Shown piece by piece: positions 9,488 through 15,026 of a stretch of DNA of 15,026 nucleotides. The stretch's first letter is position 1. Each line of letters starts with the position of its first letter. Source of the DNA: Asparagopsis taxiformis (lineage: Eukaryota; Rhodophyta; Florideophyceae; Bonnemaisoniales; Bonnemaisoniaceae). The position numbers and the translations under genes were made by a program. A model generated the notes under the pieces. That model had not been told where the DNA came from. It did not search any database and saw only the letters and a program-made list of their open reading frames with translations. The stretch spans positions 1 through 15,026 of the forward strand of contig JALQPE010001363.1 in NCBI GenBank assembly GCA_030407315.1, in the 5' to 3' direction.

Positions 9488-10698
9488 TCAGTGCTTGCTG
9501 ACGCCGACGGGGATCTCGAGGTCGCGGTGCTTGCCACCCCGGATCAGGTTGACCTCGACCTTGCCTTCGTAGCCGGCGGCTTCCTTGGCCTTGGACAGGT
9601 TGGCATCCGTGGCAGGCATGCCGTCGAACCCGGTAAGGATGTCGTAGCGCTTCAGGCCGGCGCGCTCGGCGCCGCCGCCTTGGTCAGCCCCGTGACGAGC
9701 AGGGTCTTGTTGCGGTCGATACCGAGCTGCGCTGCGAGCGCGCTGCTCGGGCGTTCGATGTTGACGCCGATGACGAGGCGGCCGGCCGGGCGCGCCGGCT
9801 TCGGCGGCATGAGCACGCGGTCGATCACGTGGATGACGCCGTTCTTCGCGTCGATGTCCGTGCCGACGATGTTCGTGCCCTCGACCTGCAGGCGGCCACC
9901 CGCGATCGAGAAGCGCACCGGGTCACCCGTGGCGGTCTTGGCGGCGCCGGCCGTGATCGCCTGGTCGGCGTAGATGCGACCCGGCACGACGTGATAGCTC
10001 AAGATTCGCGCGAGCTGACGGCGGTTCTCCGGACGCAGCAGGTTCTTCACGGTGCCCTTGGGCAGCTGTGGCGAACGCGTCGTCGGTCGGTGCGAGCACG
10101 GTCAGCGGCCCCTTGCCGGAGAGCGTGTCGACGAGCTTCGCGGCCTTCGCGGCGGCGAGCAGCGTCTGGAACGAGCCGGCCGCCTTCGCGCCTGCGGGAA
10201 TCGGATCGCTGGCCGGCATCATGACCGTGTCGATCACGTGGATGATGCCGTTGCTGCAGCGGATGTCCGTGGCGACGAGGCCCGCACCGCCGACCGTGAC
10301 CGTGTCACCGTCCATCACGACGGGCAGGCGCTGACCGTTGACGGTGTCGAGCGAGATGCGACCCAGAACGTCGTTGGCCGCAAGCTTGCCGGGTACGACG
10401 TGGAACGTCAGGATGCCGCTGAGCGTGCCGCGGTTCTTGCGCTTGAGCAGGTCGCCGAGGACGTGCTGGTCGAGCTTGCGAATGCGGCGTCGGTCGGTGC
10501 GAACACCGTGAACGGGCCGTCGCCCTGCAGAGTCGAGACCAGCTTTGCGGCCTTGACGGCGGTGACGAGCGTCTCGAAGTTGCCGGCTTTCACGGCCGTC
10601 GTAACGATGTCCTGCTGGGCCGTAACGCTCGGGGCGCCGATCGCTGCCGCCAGCGTGGCGGTCAGTGCGGTGAGCTTGGACGTGAAAGGGTTGTGCAT
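9488..10698 (-). CDS. Secreted two-fasciclin-domain protein with C-terminal PDZ domain (3 apparent frameshifts)
   Basis: Frame-corrected length is 403 aa. A signal peptide ([24 protein letters not shown]) is followed by FAS1 domain 1 (about 29-163; [33 protein letters not shown]) and FAS1 domain 2 (about 172-298; [34 protein letters not shown]). A region at about 307-401 (LVIGVNIE, then [20 protein letters not shown] and [11 protein letters not shown]) has the pattern of a PDZ domain. FAS1 domains mediate adhesion or matrix contact, and PDZ domains bind protein C-termini; the combined role is unknown. ATG 10698 is fixed by AGGAGA at 10709-10704 and by the signal peptide. Breaks: a missing base near 10482, an extra base near 10072 and a missing G near 9680. 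The last one hides the PDZ part from a simple ORF call. The HExxH peptidase follows on the same strand. Confidence 0.88.
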
Positions 10699-10898
10699 CG
10701 GGTTCTCCTGGTGTGCTTCGGTCGGTTTTCTGGCGGTCGGGGTGCTCTCGAGACCCCGGCGCCGCTCTCGGTCTCTCGTTTCGTTGCCGCTGGCGTGGCA
10801 CACAGCCTTGCTCGCGGAACGCGGTGAAATTCGTCGCCGACTCGGATTCGGATGCACTCCTCTCGAAACCGGACCGGCGTGGGCTTACTTCCCGAGTC
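10699..10898. other. Divergent intergenic region between FAS1/PDZ gene and symporter gene
   Basis: About 200 bases with outward-facing genes on both sides, so both promoters should lie here. I see the FAS1 ribosome site at its left end and a short inverted repeat GAGACC (10750-10755) / GGTCTC (10770-10775) with a 14-base spacer, which could be an operator. No convincing -10/-35 pair stands out on either strand. Confidence 0.4.
10704..10709 (-). promoter_or_regulatory. Ribosome binding site of the FAS1/PDZ gene
   Basis: On the minus strand AGGAGA lies 5 bases before ATG 10698, a near-consensus Shine-Dalgarno site. It supports this start over longer in-frame readings that begin further upstream. 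Confidence 0.7.
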
Positions 10899-12258
10899 GT
10901 GACAGACGGCGATTCGAAGCTGAAGACCTCGACGCAGATCGGCTACGCGTTCGCGGACGTCGGTCTCAACGCCGTCGAGACCGCATTGCGCCTCTACCTG
11001 CTGATCTTCTACACCGATCGCGTGGGGCTCGAGTCGGAACTGGCGGGGCTCGCACTCGCGCTCGGTCTCGTGTGGGATGCCGTGACGGACCCGCTGATGG
11101 GGGCCATCTCCGATCGTACGGCGCACGGTCGCCTCGGTCGTCGGGTCTTACCTCTGGATCGGCGGCGCGTGTTGTCGGGTGCAGTGCTGTTGCTGTTCAT
11201 GCCGCCGGCTCTCGGTTCGCAGTGGGGGCGGTTCGCATGGTTGCTCGGGTCCTACGCGTTCCTCAACACCGCGCTCACGGTTATCAACGTGCCGCACATG
11301 GCGATGGCTGGTGAGATGACGACTGACCCGCACGAGCGGTCGGTGTTGTTCGGTTGGCGCTTCGCTTGCATGAACGTCGGTGCGGTCGTTGCCGCGGCGC
11401 TGCCGCTGGCGCTGCCGAGGATGGTCAGCGCACGCCGGAGATTCTCGGTGAGTTCAGCGTCTGGATCGGCGGCGTCGTGCTGGCCTCCGCGCTGGTCACC
11501 TGGTGGTCGACGCGTCACGTGAACTTCCTCGTCGCGCCACCGCGGTCGCGATCGTTCTTCGGTGAGTTGCGCGATGCGTTCCAGAACGCGACGTTCCGGC
11601 CGCTCGTCGTGATCTACGTGATCGCGACCATCGGCATCGGCGTAAACTCCGCGATCGCGTTCTACTACTACGGCTACACGCTCGAGCTCAGCGACAAGCA
11701 GATCAACGCGATGGTCGCGGTGCTGCTCGTCGTGTTCACGCTGTCGATCATCGGCTGGGTCAAGCTATCGCAGCGCGTCGGGAAGGTGCGACCGATCGTG
11801 TTCGGCGCCTCGACGCTCGGGGTCGCGACGAGCGTGCTCTATCTGGCCCTGCCGCCCGCAACTTCGTGCTGCCGTTGACGCTCGGGGCGGTCGGTCTCGG
11901 CCTGCTCATCGGCTGCATCGTGCTGATCGACTCCGTGCTGACCGACGTGATCGATCACGACTGCATCACGACGGGCGTGAGACGATCGGGCGTGTTCTTC
12001 GGCGTTGGCGGTTCGCGTCCAAGATTGCGCGTGCCGCAGCGATCGGTGGGGCCGGCCTCGTGCTCGATCTCATCGGCTTCGAGCCGAATGTCGAGCAGTC
12101 CGAGACCGTCCGTAGCGCGCTGGCGTGGTTGTTCGGCCCTGGGGTCGGTGGCTTCTTCCTCGCGGCTGGTCTGCTGCTCTGCGGCTACCGGTTCACGGCG
12201 GCAAAAACAGCGCCAGGTGCAACGGATCCTCGCGCGCCGGACGGCGCGCCGGTCGTAG
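10899..12258 (+). CDS. GPH/MelB-type sugar:cation symporter, MFS superfamily (6 apparent frameshifts)
   Basis: An inner-membrane carrier expected to import a glycoside or other sugar with Na+ or H+; frame-corrected to about 453 aa, a normal GPH length with about 12 helices. The N-terminus TQIGYAFADVGLNAVETALRLYLLIFYTDRVGL followed by VWDAVTDPLMGAISDRT (Asp60, Asp64) and GRLGRR is the family hallmark. Later segments include INVPHMAMAGEMTTDPHERS, YYYGYTLELSD, and IDSVLTDVIDHDCITTGVRRSGVFFGV. Frame breaks: an extra base near 11145, and missing bases near 11172, 11415, 11860 and 12006, plus an extra A in the AAAAA near 12203-12207. The last shift leads to QRQVQRILARR and the TAG at 12256-12258. 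GTG 10899 is the best start but has no clear ribosome site; a GTG further upstream is possible. The sugar cannot be told from sequence. Confidence 0.87.
12232..12249. terminator. Possible hairpin at the convergent gene ends
   Basis: GCGCGCC (12232-12238) and GGCGCGC (12243-12249) form a 7-bp perfect stem around the loop GGAC. It lies inside the last codons of the symporter and just before the end of the converging HEAT gene. The position suits a two-way terminator, but there is no U-tract and GC-rich coding DNA makes such stems by chance, so the call is weak. Confidence 0.2.
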
Positions 12259-12267
12259 GGCTCGCGG

Positions 12268-13694
12268 TCAGCGATCGAGGGCGCGCAGGGTCGGACTGCG
12301 CGAGCTTTGCGATGCGCGAGTCCTTGCGGCTCGCGAGTGCGAGCAGGGCAGCGCGGGCTTCGGGAGAGCGGATGTCGAGCGTGCTCACGGCCGCGATGCA
12401 CTCGCGGAGAACGATCTCGTCGTCGCTCTTCAGGGCTGTGACCACGGCTTGCACCGCGGCCTCGCGATCCGCGGGTGTGATCGACAGCCGGCCGATCGCA
12501 CCGGCCGAGCGCCGTTGCTCGGCGCTGGTGCCGAACTGCAGCAGCAGCGCGTGGGAACGAGCTGCTGCCGTTGTCGTGCCGGCGACGTGGACGAGCGACC
12601 GCGCGGCTGTGATCCGAATCTCTTGGTCGTAGTCCTGCCGGAAGCCGAATGTCCCGCTTGCCATGTCGTCGAGCTCCCACTCGACGTCGACCCGCGTGGG
12701 GTGCTCGGCGAGAACCGCTTCCTGGAGCGCCGTGATCGTGGCCGGCGAGTCGTCGGTTCGCAGCAACCGGGCCGCGAGTTCGCGTTCGAACGGACTGTCC
12801 GATGCGAGCCCCGCGACCAGATCGGTGGTCGAGCTCGCTGGTCCGAGACGCATGCGATGTAGCAACCGTGCGACGTCGCGCATCGAGTACGGGCGCGGTT
12901 GCGGTTTGCCGCCGACGGCAACCCCGGCGCCGCCGCCCGCGCCGGCGCCAGGCCCTGCGGCGGGACCGTCGACGAGGAACGAGGTGCGCAGCACGACCCG
13001 CTCCATGGCCTGCTGGTCCTCGGCGCTCGCGAATGGTGCGATCGTCGCGGCGAGCCGGAACGCCGGGCCGAGCAGAGGGTCGCGTTTCGGAAGGTTCGTA
13101 ACGAACTCGGCGAGGTCACTCGCGAGCGGCGCGGCAGTGGCCTCCATGGCCTCCAGCAGGACGAGCAGCTCGGCGCGCGGCGCCTTGGCGTCGCCGAGCG
13201 CCTGGCGGATTGCCGGGATGGCCTGGCTGCCGAGTCGGCGAAGGTCACGCTGCGCGGCCGCGTGAACGTCGGGTCTCGCGAGTTCGCGGATCAGCTCTGC
13301 GGCGGGGCGGGCGGGGTCCTGGGCCTGCGGTGCGGGGATCTTCGGCGACTGGCTCGCCGGTTCTGGACCCTGCGGCGCGACCGCTGGTGACCGATCCTCG
13401 TCGTGGCCCTGTGCGAACGCCACGGCCATCACTACGCCGATGCCGAGCATGGCCGCCGCGGCTGCGAGGAGGTGCGGGCGGCCCGCAGTGCCGAGCCCGA
13501 TGTCGGTGCTATCACAGGCTCACTGGCGGATCCGGCGTTCCGCATGGCCGCGAGCGTGCGCGCCTCGAGATCCGCAGGTGGCCGTGGCTCGCCGAGGTCG
13601 CCTCGGCGAGCAGCAGGTCGAACTCCCGTTCCGCGAGTTCGCGGTCGAGGTGTGCGGTATCGCGGTCGGTGATGGCGTCGGGTTCCTCGGTCAT
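12268..13694 (-). CDS. Single-pass membrane protein with HEAT-like outer domain, probable anti-sigma partner (3 apparent frameshifts)
   Basis: Frame-corrected to 475 aa. ATG 13694 overlaps the sigma factor's TGA (ATGA), so the two are translated as a unit. Residues 1-74 are a cytosolic, acidic, helical segment (LDRELAEREFDLLLAEGDL, ADLEARTLAAM). A transmembrane helix at about 75-95 (HLLAAAAAMLGIGVVMAVAF) is followed by a Pro/Gln-rich linker. Then come paired helices of HEAT type (e.g. RDLRRLGSQAIPAIRQALGD, PFERELAARLLR, AVQAVVTALKSDDEIVLREC), interrupted by a Gly/Ala-rich stretch near 246-263. Layout and position suggest a membrane anti-sigma factor whose outer domain senses something, but there are no cysteines in the N-terminal part, so no zinc-type anti-sigma motif. 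Breaks: a missing G near 13594, a missing base near 13500 and an extra C near 12285. Without the last correction the frame would run on and overlap the symporter. Confidence 0.78.
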
Positions 13695-14283
13695 GACATC
13701 TTCCGGGTCAGGCAGTCGCGAAGTGTGGTGCGGATGCGTTGCAGCGCCGTCTTCACGCCGGTTTCCTGCAGGCCGAGGGTGGTCGCGATGTCGCGACGTG
13801 AACGCTGCTCGGCGTAGAACAATTCGACGATGCGCCGCGGGCGCTCCGATAGTTCGGCGAGGCATTGCCGCAGGGCGGCGACCTTGGCGTCGCCGTTGTC
13901 CGCACGCTGCTCCGCAGACGCGCGTTCCAGCAGTCGCTCCGCCCGTTGCGCCAGCAGCTGGGCGCGTCGGTGGTCACGCTGGCGCGTGCGCAAGAACAGG
14001 TGGCGGGCCGTGCGGCGTAAGAACGCCGCAACCTCGTGCGGGTTGCGATAGCCGGTGCCCTTCTGCAGTGCGACCACGAAACTGTCCTGCGTCAGTTCGT
14101 CGGCTTCGTCAGCCGCGCAGCCGAGCAATCGCAGGAAGCGCCAGACGTCGCGGACGTGGCGCTGCACGAGTCGTTCCTGGGCCGCCTCCCGATCTGGCGG
14201 GGCGCCCGCGGCGTCGTGGCCGATTCGGCGGACTGCGCATTCGGGTCGGGGGTCAGGGCCATGAGAGTCGTGGCAACGGGCAT
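13691..14283 (-). CDS. ECF-type RNA polymerase sigma factor (1 apparent frameshift)
   Basis: Directs RNA polymerase to a set of promoters. Frame-corrected length is 197 aa, usual for an ECF sigma factor. Region 2 spans about 38-105 (VQRHVRDVWRFLRLLG, then ADEADELTQDSFVVAL, and FLRRTARHLFLRTRQRD). Region 4 spans about 137-192 (LAELSERPRRIVELFYAEQ, RRDIATTLGLQETGVKTAL), with a recognisable helix-turn-helix. No extra C-terminal domain is present. ATG 14283 is preferred because AGAGAGG lies 6 bases upstream; ATG 14262 is an in-frame alternative. One base is missing near 14197 in the N-terminal linker, which hides the first ~40 residues from a simple ORF call. It is followed, with a 4-base overlap, by the membrane HEAT-like protein, its likely regulator. 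A candidate ECF promoter lies upstream. Confidence 0.9.
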
Positions 14284-14289
14284 CGAGAA

Positions 14290-14296
14290 CCTCTCT
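14290..14296 (-). promoter_or_regulatory. Ribosome binding site of the sigma factor
   Basis: AGAGAGG on the minus strand lies 6 bases before ATG 14283. It favours this start over the in-frame ATG at 14262, which has no comparable site. Confidence 0.55.
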
Positions 14297-14330
14297 GCGA
14301 ACGGCGGCAGGGTATTCACCGGACTCGCAG

Positions 14331-14357
14331 AAAACGCGCGGCGGCGACGGCGGTTCC
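14331..14357 (-). promoter_or_regulatory. Candidate ECF-type promoter upstream of the sigma gene
   Basis: On the minus strand GGAAC (14357-14353) is followed after exactly 16 bases by CGTTTT (14336-14331). Many ECF sigma factors recognise a GGAAC -35 box and a CGT-containing -10 box with 16-17 bases between them, and many activate their own promoter. The site ends about 48 bases before ATG 14283. The match is short and could be chance. Confidence 0.35.
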
Positions 14358-14398
14358 CGCCCGTGGCTCCTCGGCCTCGCCAGCTTACGTTCTGCAGC

Positions 14399-15026
14399 AT
14401 GCGTTACCTTCTCGTTCTGATCGTGACGACGTCGTGCGCGCTCGTGGCCCAGGCTGGCGAGAAACCCGACTTCGGGCTCATCGCGTGTTCACCGAGCTGG
14501 CCGCCGCGGCCAAGGACTCGACGCGGATCGTGGCGCACCGCGGTGCGGCTTCGACTCATCCGAGAACACGCTGCCGGCGCTGCGTGCCGCAATCGCGGCA
14601 GGCGCGCCCGTCGTCGAGTTCGACGTCTATCAGACGCGCGACGGCCACTGGGTGTTGTTCCACGACAAGACGGTCGGGCGGACGACCGACGCGGCGAAGG
14701 TGCTCGGTCGCGGCGACGTGCGAATCGGGGACCTCACACTCGCTGAAGTCGGTCAGCTGGACGCCGGGAGCTGGTTCGATGCGCGGTTCGCGAAGACGCG
14801 GGTGCCGACGCTCGCTGCGGCCCTGCAGGTCGTGCTGCCGGGTTGCGGTCCCGATGATCGAGCGCAAGGGTGGGGACCGGCCGCGCTCGTGGCCGAGCTG
14901 CGACGGCTCGAAGTAGTCGATCGGGTGCTCGTCCAGGCCTTCGACTGGACTTCCTGGCCGCCGCGCATCGGCTCGAGCGCGTCTCCTGATCGCGGCGCTC
15001 GGGGGCGGCGACCTGACCGCGGAGCG
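14399..15026 (+). CDS. Secreted glycerophosphodiester phosphodiesterase (3' end outside window; 6 apparent frameshifts)
   Basis: Hydrolyses glycerophosphodiesters to an alcohol and glycerol 3-phosphate, probably outside the cytoplasm. ATG 14399 begins a signal peptide (MRYLLVLIVTTSCALVAQAG). The frame-corrected protein then shows IVAHRGAGFDSSENTLPAL (His47, Glu56), VVEFDVYQTRDGHWVLFHD (Glu74, Asp76, His89), VPMIERKGGD and VLVQAFDW, the standard GDPD active-site series, all present. About 210 codons are in the window and the rest lies beyond the right edge. Breaks: missing bases near 14476, 14546, 14877, 14946 and 14973, and an extra base near 14840. This is the densest cluster in the window apart from the kinase. 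It is divergent from the sigma operon across a 115-base gap. No ribosome site is evident. Confidence 0.88.

Noticed and set aside
10052..11314. Plus-strand ORF of about 420 codons opposite the FAS1 gene
   Set aside because: Mirrors the FAS1 coding strand, crosses the divergent intergenic region and shows no domain or signal.
13210..14916. Long plus-strand ORF (about 568 codons) antisense to the HEAT and sigma genes
   Set aside because: Arginine-rich, with no motif until its last part, where it briefly coincides with the GDPD frame. It is a high-GC shadow of the minus-strand genes.
415..15026. Widespread pseudogenisation or programmed frameshifting
   Set aside because: Shifts occur in nearly all genes, are single-base, balance within each gene and leave every active-site residue intact. 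No slippery-site plus stop arrangement recurs.
1..15026. CRISPR arrays, tRNA/rRNA genes, insertion sequences or prophage genes
   Set aside because: No regularly spaced repeats, cloverleaf-like sequences, transposase motifs or terminal repeats were seen in reading both strands.

Overview
The window is high-GC, gene-dense bacterial DNA. The gene set points to Planctomycetota, or a similar lineage with many kinases and sulfatases. It holds a Ser/Thr kinase with a TPR tail and the N-terminal '[19 protein letters not shown]' signature, a secreted sulfatase, a secreted M14 peptidase, a ThuA-like lipoprotein, fasciclin domains and an ECF sigma factor. I infer this from gene content and composition; no rRNA or other marker is present.

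The main technical fact is that most genes are broken by single-base insertions or deletions, many of them in homopolymer runs. By reading conserved protein sequence across frames I place about 43 of them (roughly 25 missing and 18 extra bases) in nine of the twelve genes. In every complete gene the shifts cancel, so the chosen start and stop fall in one consistent reading frame and give a normal family length. This fits an unpolished consensus sequence far better than gene decay. CDS spans here are therefore whole-gene spans that need frame correction. Residue numbers refer to the frame-corrected reading.

Layout. Minus strand 1-3033: a lipoprotein with a lipocalin-like domain (cut by the left edge), downstream of a transmembrane Ser/Thr kinase with a TPR tail. 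A divergent gap with a strong inverted repeat (3109-3141) follows. Plus strand 3162-8682 is a four-gene, tightly packed probable operon: a small Bor-like lipoprotein, a sulfatase (1-base overlap), an M14 zinc carboxypeptidase with a C-terminal amidotransferase-like domain, and a ThuA-like lipoprotein (4-base ATGA overlap). Minus strand 10698-8685: a two-FAS1 plus PDZ secreted protein, then a secreted HExxH metallopeptidase. Plus strand 10899-12258: a GPH/MelB-type sugar:cation symporter. Minus strand 14283-12268: an ECF sigma factor overlapping (ATGA) a single-pass membrane protein with a short cytosolic N-terminus and an outer HEAT-like domain, probably its anti-sigma partner. Plus strand from 14399: a secreted glycerophosphodiester phosphodiesterase cut by the right edge.

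Working together: almost every product is exported or sits in the membrane (degradation of sulfated or peptide material, uptake, envelope sensing), and the two regulatory units (kinase, and sigma with its membrane partner) both span the membrane. The parts I would look at first are the sigma/HEAT pair with a candidate self-regulated promoter and the FAS1-FAS1-PDZ fusion. I see no CRISPR array, insertion sequence, prophage, tRNA or rRNA, and no gene-free stretch longer than about 200 bases.
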